In this document: piece by piece, positions 38,475 to 44,809 of the stretch
How the letters are laid out: each line of letters opens with the position of its first letter
How positions within the stretch are numbered: the first letter of the stretch is position 1
Assembly (NCBI GenBank): GCA_947258515.1
Contig: CAMYIO010000035.1
Span: 1-44,809, forward strand
Source: an uncultured Ectothiorhodospiraceae bacterium
Lineage (GTDB): Bacteria; Pseudomonadota; Gammaproteobacteria; UBA9214
Reading direction: 5' to 3'
DNA length: 44,809 nt
Made by a program: the position numbers and the translations under genes
The notes under the pieces: model-generated
Told to the model about the DNA's origin: nothing
Database searches by the model: none
What the model saw: the letters and a program-made list of their open reading frames with translations, nothing else

Positions 38475-39447
38475 GTGCATGCGTGGGGTTTCCCGACTGC
38501 TGGTCACGCTCACCGCGACACTGCTGTTGACACTGTCGGCAACAGCCGCCGCAACCACACTGAAGATTGCAACACTGGCACCGGATGGCACCTCGTGGAT
38601 GAAGATGATGCGCCAGGGGGCCGGGGAAATCAGTCAACGCACCGGGGGGCGGGTGAAACTGAAGTTCTATCCTGGCGGGGTCATGGGTAACACCGGTAGC
38701 GTATTGCAGAAGATGCGTATCGGCCAGTTGCAGGGTGGCGCATTTACCGGCACCGAACTTTCGACTGTGTATCCCGATGCCCAGCTCTACAGCATGCCGC
38801 TGGTGTTTCGCTCCTATGAGGAGGTCGACTATGTGCGTCAGCGCATGGATGACACCCTGATAAAGGGTCTGGCCGGCCATGACATGGTCGTACTCGGCAT
38901 CAGTAATGGCGGCTTTGCCTACATCATGAGCGAGAAACCATTGCGCACAATCGACGAGCTGAGGCGGCAAAAGGTGTGGATGCCGGAAGGTGACGTCCTG
39001 ACCGGGGCGATGTTTGAATCCCTGGGCGTCTCACCGATACCGTTGCCGGTCGCGGATGTCTATACCGGGCTGCAGACCGGACTGCTGGACACGGTGGCCG
39101 GCATCCCCACCGGTGTCATCGCCTTCCAGTGGTATACCAGCGTGACCTGCCTGACAGACGTTCCGGTCATGTTCCTGACCGGCATGCTGGCGATTGACAG
39201 CAAGGCCTTTGGCCGCATCAAGGCGGACGACCAGGAGATCGTCAGGGAGGTCATGGGGGCTGTCTTCAGAAAACTCGATGCAGTCAACCGGGCCGATAAC
39301 GAGTCGGCCCGCACGGCGTTACTGAACGAGGGCATCGAATTTATAAAGCCGGACACGGCAGCACAGGACAACTGGGAAAACATCGCCAGACAGGGGCATG
39401 AAAAGATGGTCAGACGCGCACGCTTTACGCCGGCACTGGTTCACTAG
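38461..39447 (+). CDS. TRAP transporter substrate-binding protein (DctP)
   Basis: This periplasmic binding protein of 328 residues has a signal peptide (cleavage near TAAA, residue 31). The DctP fold runs from LKIATLAPDGTSWMKMMRQGA through PGGVMGNTGSVLQKMRIGQLQGGAFTGTELS. The conserved substrate-contact region includes KVWMPEGDVLTGAMFESLGVSPIPLP. It is the type paired with TatT (TRAP-T). The ligand cannot be told from sequence. The ATG at 38461 has GGAGGG five bases upstream and overlaps the end of tatT, so coupling was the original arrangement. Confidence 0.93.
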   Translation: MIFSECMRGVSRLLVTLTATLLLTLSATAAATTLKIATLAPDGTSWMKMMRQGAGEISQRTGGRVKLKFYPGGVMGNTGSVLQKMRIGQLQGGAFTGTELSTVYPDAQLYSMPLVFRSYEEVDYVRQRMDDTLIKGLAGHDMVVLGISNGGFAYIMSEKPLRTIDELRRQKVWMPEGDVLTGAMFESLGVSPIPLPVADVYTGLQTGLLDTVAGIPTGVIAFQWYTSVTCLTDVPVMFLTGMLAIDSKAFGRIKADDQEIVREVMGAVFRKLDAVNRADNESARTALLNEGIEFIKPDTAAQDNWENIARQGHEKMVRRARFTPALVH

Positions 39448-39455
39448 CGTTGCGC

Positions 39456-39959
39456 GTGAGTAACCAGGGGGAAAGCGTATCACCGCCAGCAGCGCCATGG
39501 CTGCGCTGGCTGCATAATATAGAAGATGGCCTGCTGGCCCTGATGCTGTTCGCCATGGTGCTGCTGGCGAGCAGCCAGGTCATTATGCGCAACCTTCTTG
39601 ACAGCGGCTTCTCCTGGGGTGATCCCCTGTTGCGGCTGCTGGTGCTATGGCTGGGATTGATGGGCGCCATGGTGGCCACGCGGCTGGACCGGCACATTAC
39701 GGTGGATGCCCTGCTGCGCGTGCTGACACCCGGCCTGCAGCGTGGCGCCCGGATCATGACAAAGCTGGCGACGGCCGCGGTGTGTGCATTACTCGCCTAC
39801 CACTCGGCGCGTCTGGTCGCCATCGATTATGAATACCAAAACCTGCTGTTTGCACAGGTGCCGGCCTGGGCCGGTGACCTGATCCTGCCCTTCGCCTTTT
39901 CCGTGATGACGCTACGCATCGTGTTTCAGGCCGTCATGACGTTCAGGGGGCGCACATGA
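39456..39959 (+). CDS. TRAP transporter small membrane subunit (DctQ)
   Basis: This small integral membrane subunit of 167 residues has four hydrophobic segments (about 25-45, 60-80, 100-120 and 135-155). The motif LRLLVLWLGLMGAMVATRLDRHITVD is typical of DctQ. It links DctP to DctM. I use the GTG at 39456 (MSNQGES); a TTG two codons earlier is equally open, and neither has a strong ribosome site. Its stop overlaps the dctM start by four bases (ATGA). Confidence 0.92.
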   Translation: MSNQGESVSPPAAPWLRWLHNIEDGLLALMLFAMVLLASSQVIMRNLLDSGFSWGDPLLRLLVLWLGLMGAMVATRLDRHITVDALLRVLTPGLQRGARIMTKLATAAVCALLAYHSARLVAIDYEYQNLLFAQVPAWAGDLILPFAFSVMTLRIVFQAVMTFRGRT

Positions 39960-41239
39960 TTGCTTCAAGTCTCGTCCTGATCGGGCTGGCCTTGCTGGGT
40001 ATGCCGCTGTTTGCCGTCATTGCAGCCGGGGCCTTATACGGTTTCCATACCGAGGAGATCGATCTTGCAGCCGTCCCCATCGAAATCATGCGCCTCGCGA
40101 GCATCCCGGTGCTGCTTGCCATCCCGCTGTTTACCTTCGCCGGCTATCTGCTGGGAGAAAGCAATGCGCCGCAGCGGCTGGTACGCGTCACACACGCGTT
40201 TCTGGGCTGGTTCCCCGGCGGGCTCGCCGTGGTCGCCATCATGGCCTGCGCCCTGTTTACCGCCTTTACCGGCGCCTCCGGGGTGACCATTGTGGCACTG
40301 GGTGCGCTGCTCTATCCCGCCCTGAAAGAGGCCCGTTACCCGAACAATTTCAGTCTCGGCCTCATTACGAGTTCCGGCAGCCTCGGCATCTTGTTTGCAC
40401 CCTCGCTGCCGCTCATCCTCTACGCCGTCGTGACACAACAACTGTCACTGCAGCAACCCGTCAGTATTGACGACCTGTTTCTTGCCGGTATCTTCCCCGG
40501 CCTGCTGATGCTCGCGGTGCTCGCGGCATACTCGTTCGTGGTCCACAAGCGCAGTGGCGGCGCAGCGACGAACACACCCTCCAGCGTCAGGGAATGTGGT
40601 CAGGCCGTCAGGGAGGCGATATGGGAGTTGCCCTTCCCGTTCCTGCTACTGGGCAGCATCTACAGCGGCGTACTGGCCGTGTCCGAGGCGGCCGCGCTGA
40701 CCGTGGTTTACGTGTTTATCGTCGAGGTATTCATCTATCGCGAGATCCCGTTGCGCGAGCTGGCACGCATCACCCGCGAGTCCATGGTGATGGTCGGCGG
40801 CATCCTCATCATACTGGGCATGTCACTGGCCTCGACCAACTATATTATCGACATCGAACTGCCGGCGCGGCTGTTCGAAACCATCCGCGAACACATCGAC
40901 AGCCGCTGGGCGTTCCTGGCGTTATTGAACGTCTTTCTACTCGGTGTCGGTATGCTGCTGGATATCTTCTCCGCACTGGTGATACTGGTGCCGCTGCTGC
41001 TCCCGGTTGCCATCAGCTATGGCATCCACCCCGTGCACCTGGGTATCCTGTTCCTGGCAAATATGCAGCTCGGCTACTTCACGCCACCCATAGGCCTGAA
41101 CCTGTTCATCGCCAGCTATCGCTTCGAACGTCCGATCCTGGAGTTGTACCGGGCCACACTGCCGTTCTTCTTTCTGCTACTCGGCACTGTGCTCGTCATC
41201 ACCTACTGGCCCGAACTGAGTCTCTTTTTGGTTCAATAA
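39956..41239 (+). CDS. TRAP transporter large membrane subunit (DctM)
   Basis: This is the channel subunit of the TRAP transporter, driven by a sodium or proton gradient. The 427 residues contain about twelve membrane segments. Family landmarks include GWFPGGLAVVAIMACALFTAFTGASGVTIVALGALLYPAL near 75-115, SLGLITSSGSLGILFAPSLPLILYAVV, and FLANMQLGYFTPPIGLNLFIASYRF near the C-terminus. The ATG overlaps the dctQ stop. No gene for substrate metabolism adjoins the operon, so the substrate remains open. Confidence 0.95.
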   Translation: MIASSLVLIGLALLGMPLFAVIAAGALYGFHTEEIDLAAVPIEIMRLASIPVLLAIPLFTFAGYLLGESNAPQRLVRVTHAFLGWFPGGLAVVAIMACALFTAFTGASGVTIVALGALLYPALKEARYPNNFSLGLITSSGSLGILFAPSLPLILYAVVTQQLSLQQPVSIDDLFLAGIFPGLLMLAVLAAYSFVVHKRSGGAATNTPSSVRECGQAVREAIWELPFPFLLLGSIYSGVLAVSEAAALTVVYVFIVEVFIYREIPLRELARITRESMVMVGGILIILGMSLASTNYIIDIELPARLFETIREHIDSRWAFLALLNVFLLGVGMLLDIFSALVILVPLLLPVAISYGIHPVHLGILFLANMQLGYFTPPIGLNLFIASYRFERPILELYRATLPFFFLLLGTVLVITYWPELSLFLVQ

Positions 41240-41258
41240 GCTGCGGCAGTGTCGCGGC

Positions 41259-41293
41259 TGTTCAGCCTGTATTCAGCGAACATTGCTTATCCT
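41259..41293 (+). promoter_or_regulatory. Candidate PhoP box and -10 of the zipper-PepSY-phoPQ operon
   Basis: TGTTCA (41259-41264), five bases, then TATTCA (41270-41275) resemble the PhoP direct repeat TGTTTA-N5-TGTTTA. Twelve bases later comes TATCCT (41288-41293), a possible -10, the distance seen at PhoP-activated promoters. The start would be near 41300. The match is partial and rests on inspection only. Confidence 0.35.
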
Positions 41294-41312
41294 GACTGTG
41301 AATCATGGAAAA

Positions 41313-41334
41313 CAGGGCATTTTTGGCTGCCCTG
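41313..41334 (+). promoter_or_regulatory. Hairpin in the leader of the zipper gene
   Basis: CAGGGCA (41313-41319) and TGCCCTG (41328-41334) form a perfect 7-pair stem around TTTTTGGC, about 30 bases before the gene start. No T-run follows. It would lie in the 5' leader if transcription starts near 41300. Confidence 0.4.
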
Positions 41335-41364
41335 GAACACGACATCAGCAACAGGAGAAAGACG

Positions 41365-41898
41365 ATGAAACGCATAATGACAGTATTGACAATCGGGTTT
41401 TCGGCGCTGGCATTTTCCGGGGCGGCCGTTTCAGGACACGGGCATGGCTTCATCGGCAAGGCCAGGGTCATCGAGGCCCAGCCGTTGTATGAAACCGTCG
41501 AGGTAGCGATTCCGGTTAACGAATGCTGGACGGAAACGGTCACCCGCAGCAACCGCCGGCCCGGTGCCTATATCGCACCGATCGCCGGGGGTATTGTCGG
41601 CGGTGTGGTCGGCCACCAGTTCGGCGGGGGACGCGGCAAAACCGCACTGACCGTCGCCGGCACACTGCTTGGCGCCTCGGTCGGGCACAATATCGGACAG
41701 TCGCATTACCGCTCGCGACCCACGGTCGAGCGCATCAGACATTGCGAGACTGTCGACCAGTATGAAGAACAGCAACAACTGCTTGGCTATCGTGTAAAAT
41801 ACCGCTATGAGGGACAAACCTATTACACGCAGACCACGGAACACCCGGGTAAATTCATACCGGTGCGTGTCAACGTTCATCCGGCTAACGGCATTTAA
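41365..41898 (+). CDS. Exported glycine-zipper (2TM) protein
   Basis: This 177-residue protein has a signal peptide (cleavage near 24) and a strand region with Cys54 (VEVAIPVNECWTE). A glycine-zipper pair of membrane-type helices follows (IAPIAGGIVGGVVGHQFGGG and TALTVAGTLLGASVGHNIG, about 70-111). A C-terminal domain with Cys127 includes LGYRVKYRYEGQ and PGKFIPVRVNVHP. It resembles outer-membrane glycine-zipper proteins of the Rickettsia 17 kDa antigen type. The ATG at 41365 has AGGAGA seven bases upstream. It heads an apparent operon with the PepSY gene and a PhoPQ-like pair. A paralogue lacking the zipper is at 44318-44704. Confidence 0.88.
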   Translation: MKRIMTVLTIGFSALAFSGAAVSGHGHGFIGKARVIEAQPLYETVEVAIPVNECWTETVTRSNRRPGAYIAPIAGGIVGGVVGHQFGGGRGKTALTVAGTLLGASVGHNIGQSHYRSRPTVERIRHCETVDQYEEQQQLLGYRVKYRYEGQTYYTQTTEHPGKFIPVRVNVHPANGI

Positions 41899-41911
41899 TG
41901 TACGCCAACCC

Positions 41912-42220
41912 ATGATTAACGGACGGCTGATAACCGGCTGCTTGATCCTGCTACTGGCCACCGCGCCGGTAACGGCCGCTCCGTTTCATCACCACCGTCT
42001 GCAAGTCGCACAGCACGATCAGGCCGGCAACGGCGGCATCAGCCTGGACGAGGCGGTTTCGCGGGCGCGACAGCAAAACAATGGCAAGGTACTGTCTGCA
42101 GACACCGTCAATGTCAATGGCCGCAAAGTCCATCAAATCAAGATCCTGACCAAGGACGGGCGCGTCAAGCGCACCCGCATAGATGCCGGTAACGGACGAC
42201 CACAGTCACGCGGACGTTAA
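41912..42220 (+). CDS. Small exported PepSY-domain protein
   Basis: This 102-residue protein has a signal peptide (MINGRLITGCLILLLATAPVTA, cleavage near 22) and a single PepSY domain with ISLDEAVSRARQQNNGKVLSADTVNVNGRKVHQIKILTKDGRVKRTRID. Small PepSY proteins often adjoin two-component genes and may modulate proteases or the sensor in the periplasm, but no mechanism is shown here. The ATG at 41912 is 13 bp after the zipper gene, and the response regulator starts 3 bp after its stop. Confidence 0.88.
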   Translation: MINGRLITGCLILLLATAPVTAAPFHHHRLQVAQHDQAGNGGISLDEAVSRARQQNNGKVLSADTVNVNGRKVHQIKILTKDGRVKRTRIDAGNGRPQSRGR

Positions 42221-42223
42221 GCC

Positions 42224-42907
42224 ATGCATATCCTGGTTGTCGAGGACGAAACCCGCCTGCGAGAGCAACTCAGGGACCAGCTGCGACAAAGTGGCTATGT
42301 CGTTGAAGTCGCGGCCGACGGTGAGGAAGGACTGTACTTCGGTGAACAGTACCCTCTCGACCTGGCGATTATCGATATCGGCCTGCCGAAGTTGTCCGGC
42401 ATCGAACTGATTCGTCGCCTGCGCTCGCATGACAGGCACTTCCCGATCCTGATACTGACGGCCAGGGGCAACTGGCAGGACAAGGTGGAAGGACTGGAAA
42501 CCGGCGCCGACGATTACCTGGTGAAACCGTTTCACTTCGAAGAACTCGAGGCGCGCCTGAATGCCCTGTTGCGCCGTGCCTCCGGCTGGTCGAAACCGGT
42601 GCTGGATTGCGGTCCGATTTCACTGGACACCGGAAAACAGTCCATCATGGTGTCGGGCAATGCCGTGGAGCTTACGGCCTTTGAGTACAAGGTGCTCGAG
42701 TACCTGATGCTGCATGCCGGCGAGGTCATTTCCAAGACAGAGCTGACGGACAATATCTACGAGCAGGATTACGACCGCGACAGCAACGTACTGGAAGTTT
42801 TCATTGGACGCCTGCGTCGCAAGCTGGACCCGGACAATACCCTCACCCCCATCGAAACACTGCGTGGCCGCGGCTACCGGTTCCGGCTGCAAGCGAACGC
42901 CGGCTGA
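42224..42907 (+). CDS. OmpR-family response regulator, PhoP-like
   Basis: This is a DNA-binding response regulator of 227 residues. The receiver domain has acidic residues Glu7-Asp8, phosphorylation site Asp51 (LAIIDIGLPKLSG), Thr79 and Lys101 (LVKPF). A winged-helix domain follows, with LTAFEYKVLEYLMLHAGEVISKTELTDNIYEQDYDRDSNVLEVFIGRLRRKL and RGRGYRF, closely resembling PhoP. The stop overlaps the kinase start by one base (TGATG). It likely controls its own operon if the candidate PhoP box is real. Confidence 0.93.
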   Translation: MHILVVEDETRLREQLRDQLRQSGYVVEVAADGEEGLYFGEQYPLDLAIIDIGLPKLSGIELIRRLRSHDRHFPILILTARGNWQDKVEGLETGADDYLVKPFHFEELEARLNALLRRASGWSKPVLDCGPISLDTGKQSIMVSGNAVELTAFEYKVLEYLMLHAGEVISKTELTDNIYEQDYDRDSNVLEVFIGRLRRKLDPDNTLTPIETLRGRGYRFRLQANAG

Positions 42908-44256
42908 TGCATTCCCTGCACAGCCGACTGCTGCTGACAGCCTCGCTGGTGCTCGCCGGTTTTCTCGGCGCGACCGGCCTGGCGCTCGACAAGGCCTTTC
43001 GCGTCAGTGCCGAGGCCGCCATGCAGGAACGCCTGCAGTCCCATATCTACGCGCTGCTCGCCGCTGCGGACGAAGATGCAGACGGGCGCATGCTGCCACC
43101 GCAGCAACTGCCGGAACCGCGCTTCGCTAAACCGGACTCGGGTCTCTATGCGGTCATCGCCGCTGACGGCGGAGAAACCCTGTGGCACTCCGGCTCGCTG
43201 ACCGGGCACGACATCGATTTAAATGAACGGCAGAACCCCGGTGAGCGCCGCTTCAGCCGGCTTTCCCGTGCCGGCATGCAACTCTATACACTCGCATTTG
43301 GCGTCGCCTGGGAAGACAATGCCGGCGCGGAATCGCTGTACACCTACACGGTTGCGGAAGACACCCTGGTGTTCGAGGCGGAAGTGGACAACTTCCGTTC
43401 CACCCTGTGGCGCTGGCTCGGTGGCATGGCACTGGCATTGCTGCTCGCCCAGGGTTTCATACTGCGCTGGGGCCTGCGGCCGCTGCGCAGCGTCACCGCC
43501 GACCTGCAGCAGGTCGAAAAGGGCCACACAGACCGTCTGCACGGACCCTACCCACGGGAACTCTCCGGCCTGACCTCCAGCCTGAACTCCCTGATCGAGC
43601 ACAGCAAGTCGGTACAGAGCCGCTACCGCAACAGCCTTGATGACCTCGCCCACACCCTGAAAACACCGCTGGCCATTTTGCAGTCCAGTCACGCGGACGG
43701 CAGCGACGCAGACGCCGATCGCGTCCTTGTCAGGGAACAGGTAGAACGCATGGATGAGATCATCAGCCATCAACTGCAACGCGCGGCGGTATCGGGCCGC
43801 GCGACCCTGGCAAAACCGGTTGCGGTCGGCAAGGTCGTGCAACGACTGGTGCGTTCTCTCGACAAGGTGTACCGAGAAAAACAGCCGACGGTCGAGCTGC
43901 GTCTGGACCCGTCAGTCACCTTCACGGGTGACGAGGCCGACCTGATGGAGGTCCTCGGCAACCTGCTGGATAACGCCTACAAGTACTGCAGCAGCGTGAT
44001 CAAGGTAGCTGTGCAGGTGGACAAGCACAGCGATGGCATTGAAATCAGCATCGAAGACGACGGGCCCGGCATCGCGCCGGAACAGGTCGACGGCGTGTTG
44101 CAACGCGGCACACGCATGGATGAAACGATTCCAGGCCAGGGCATCGGCCTGAGCATGGCCAATGAAATCATTACCCTGTATGGCGGGCGACTGGCCTTTG
44201 CCGCCAGCCCCCTGGGCGGTGCCCTGCTGCGGATAAACTTCGGAACCACCGATTAG
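42907..44256 (+). CDS. PhoQ-like sensor histidine kinase
   Basis: This is the membrane sensor kinase of the PhoP-like regulator, with 449 residues. Membrane segments at about 8-28 and 167-187 flank a periplasmic sensor of about 140 residues. It is acidic in places (ADEDADGR, 54-61), as in divalent-cation sensors. After a HAMP-like linker, His249 lies in SLDDLAHTLKTPLAIL. The ATPase has the N box EVLGNLLDNAYKYC, G1 DDGPGIAP and G2 GQGIGLSMANEI. The actual stimulus (Mg, acid, peptide) is not determined. Confidence 0.93.
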   Translation: MHSLHSRLLLTASLVLAGFLGATGLALDKAFRVSAEAAMQERLQSHIYALLAAADEDADGRMLPPQQLPEPRFAKPDSGLYAVIAADGGETLWHSGSLTGHDIDLNERQNPGERRFSRLSRAGMQLYTLAFGVAWEDNAGAESLYTYTVAEDTLVFEAEVDNFRSTLWRWLGGMALALLLAQGFILRWGLRPLRSVTADLQQVEKGHTDRLHGPYPRELSGLTSSLNSLIEHSKSVQSRYRNSLDDLAHTLKTPLAILQSSHADGSDADADRVLVREQVERMDEIISHQLQRAAVSGRATLAKPVAVGKVVQRLVRSLDKVYREKQPTVELRLDPSVTFTGDEADLMEVLGNLLDNAYKYCSSVIKVAVQVDKHSDGIEISIEDDGPGIAPEQVDGVLQRGTRMDETIPGQGIGLSMANEIITLYGGRLAFAASPLGGALLRINFGTTD

Positions 44257-44265
44257 TTGCCGCAT

Positions 44266-44283
44266 CGTCATCCTGGCATGACG
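44266..44283. terminator. Hairpin between the convergent kinase and the small exported gene
   Basis: CGTCAT (44266-44271) and ATGACG (44278-44283) form a six-pair stem around CCTGGC, ten bases after the kinase stop. AATAAATC follows. It is a weak terminator candidate. Confidence 0.3.
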
Positions 44284-44317
44284 AATAAATCAGATGTTCC
44301 TTTGCAGGATTGAGTGG

Positions 44318-44704
44318 TCATTTCATTGGTGACAGGCTGACATTGACCGGCATGCGTTCACCGGGATCGTAAGACATGCGGGTGGAGGCGGTTTCCCCGC
44401 CATAGCGATAGGTTACCCGGTAACCGACGATACTCTCCCTTGCACGCTTTTCGGTGACGGTTTTACAGCTGTGCTGTTGCTGCCAGAGACGCAGCTGGCG
44501 ACGGATATCCTCACCGATGGATGCCGCAACGCTGTTAAATTCGCGTGCCGAGTCGTCCGGTTCGGTGCAGACCTCGCGCCGCACCGGTTCGTAGCGTGTC
44601 TCAATGATCGGTTCCACGTGCAGCACCGGTGCATAGGCCTGGTATTCCACCGCGTTTGCGATGCCGCTCATCAGCCATACAAGCAACAGGGTCTGTATCC
44701 GCAT
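44318..44704 (-). CDS. Small exported protein, zipper-less paralogue of the 41365 gene product
   Basis: This 128-residue protein has a signal peptide (MRIQTLLLVWLMSGIANA, cleavage near 18). Two regions match the zipper protein at 41365-41898: VLHVEPIIETRYEPVRREVC around Cys46, and SCKTVTEKRARESIVGYRVTYRYGGE around Cys80, ending PGERMPVNVSLSP. The glycine zipper between the two cysteines is replaced by a short charged helix (SAREFNSVAASIGEDIRRQLRLWQQQ). The function is unknown. I chose the ATG at 44704 because a start at 44761 would read through the adjacent palindrome. It converges on the PhoQ-like gene. Confidence 0.78.
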   Translation of the reverse strand: MRIQTLLLVWLMSGIANAVEYQAYAPVLHVEPIIETRYEPVRREVCTEPDDSAREFNSVAASIGEDIRRQLRLWQQQHSCKTVTEKRARESIVGYRVTYRYGGETASTRMSYDPGERMPVNVSLSPMK

Positions 44705-44720
44705 TGCGGAAATAATAATG

Positions 44721-44795
44721 CTGTAGGAGCGCCGTCCCCGGCGCGATTGTTGATGTGTCATACTCCGAATCGCGCCAGGGACGGCGCTCCTGCAG
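44721..44795. repeat. Palindromic repeat (GTAGGAGCGCCGTCCC type)
   Basis: Arms of 28 bases (44721-44748 and 44768-44795) are inverted copies with two mismatches, separated by 19 bases. The outer part reads CTGTAGGAGCGCCGTCC. The style matches the REP-like GTAGGAGCG palindromes scattered in Pseudomonas and Xanthomonas genomes. It lies just upstream of the small exported gene. Confidence 0.8.
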
Positions 44796-44809
44796 GCTTG
44801 ATGCCGTTG

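Overview
The window looks like chromosomal DNA of a gammaproteobacterium. The main support is gene order: the block nadB / rpoE-rseA-rseB-rseC-degQ-like / lepA-lepB-(DUF4845)-rnc-era-recO-pdxJ is characteristic of the class, as is ilvB-ilvH-ilvC-psd-pssA-leuA. Base composition is GC-rich nearly throughout. The exception is about the first 740 bases, which are clearly AT-rich and look like the edge of an acquired segment. No rRNA, tRNA, CRISPR array or complete insertion sequence was seen. The species cannot be named from the sequence alone; a Chromatiales-like, free-living gammaproteobacterium is a reasonable guess.

Layout. 1-267 (minus) holds the N-terminal part of an RpfF-like enoyl-CoA hydratase (diffusible signal factor synthase family), cut by the window edge. 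268-740 is an AT-rich gap, followed by a YcgN-family protein. 1190-10608 (minus) is a long collinear run: ilvB, ilvH, ilvC (branched-chain amino acids), psd and pssA (phosphatidylethanolamine), a leucine-rich leader ORF, leuA, family 4 uracil-DNA glycosylase, rimI and prfC. 10862-14148 (plus) holds a DUF4124 protein, a MIF-like tautomerase, proS and a lytic transglycosylase. 14155-20098 (minus) holds rlmD, a PolB-like exonuclease, a frameshifted YnbE/YdbL-type lipoprotein gene, a YdbH-family protein and cysM. An orphan Hpt protein (plus) follows. 20804-31508 (minus) is the pdxJ-to-rpoE block. nadB (plus) is divergent from rpoE and is followed by a MITE-like palindrome. Then come acyP and a TlpA-like thioredoxin (minus). 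From 34679 on (plus) there are class I fumarase, an ArsC-family reductase, WrbA, DUF2069, and a TRAP transporter operon with a damaged tatT. Next is a glycine-zipper / PepSY / PhoP-like / PhoQ-like operon, and finally a zipper-less paralogue of the first protein of that operon (minus).

How the genes work together. Three themes stand out. (1) Biosynthesis: the ilv and leu genes share a transcription unit with phospholipid synthesis, with possible attenuation signals before both ilvB and leuA. (2) Envelope maintenance: sigma-E with its RseA/RseB/RseC control and a Do-family protease, signal peptidase, YdbH-type lipid transport, and a PhoPQ-like two-component system framed by two related small exported proteins. 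(3) Translation and RNA quality: prfC, proS, rlmD, lepA, era and rnc.

Most unusual points: the RpfF-like fragment in AT-rich DNA; a predicted leucine leader peptide; two independently damaged lipoprotein genes (YnbE/YdbL-type and TatT), each with a lipobox N-terminus out of frame with its body; an orphan BarA-like Hpt domain where barA might be expected; several palindromic intergenic repeats; and the paralogue pair around PhoPQ with a candidate PhoP box. I did not find an unambiguous new defence or mobile system.
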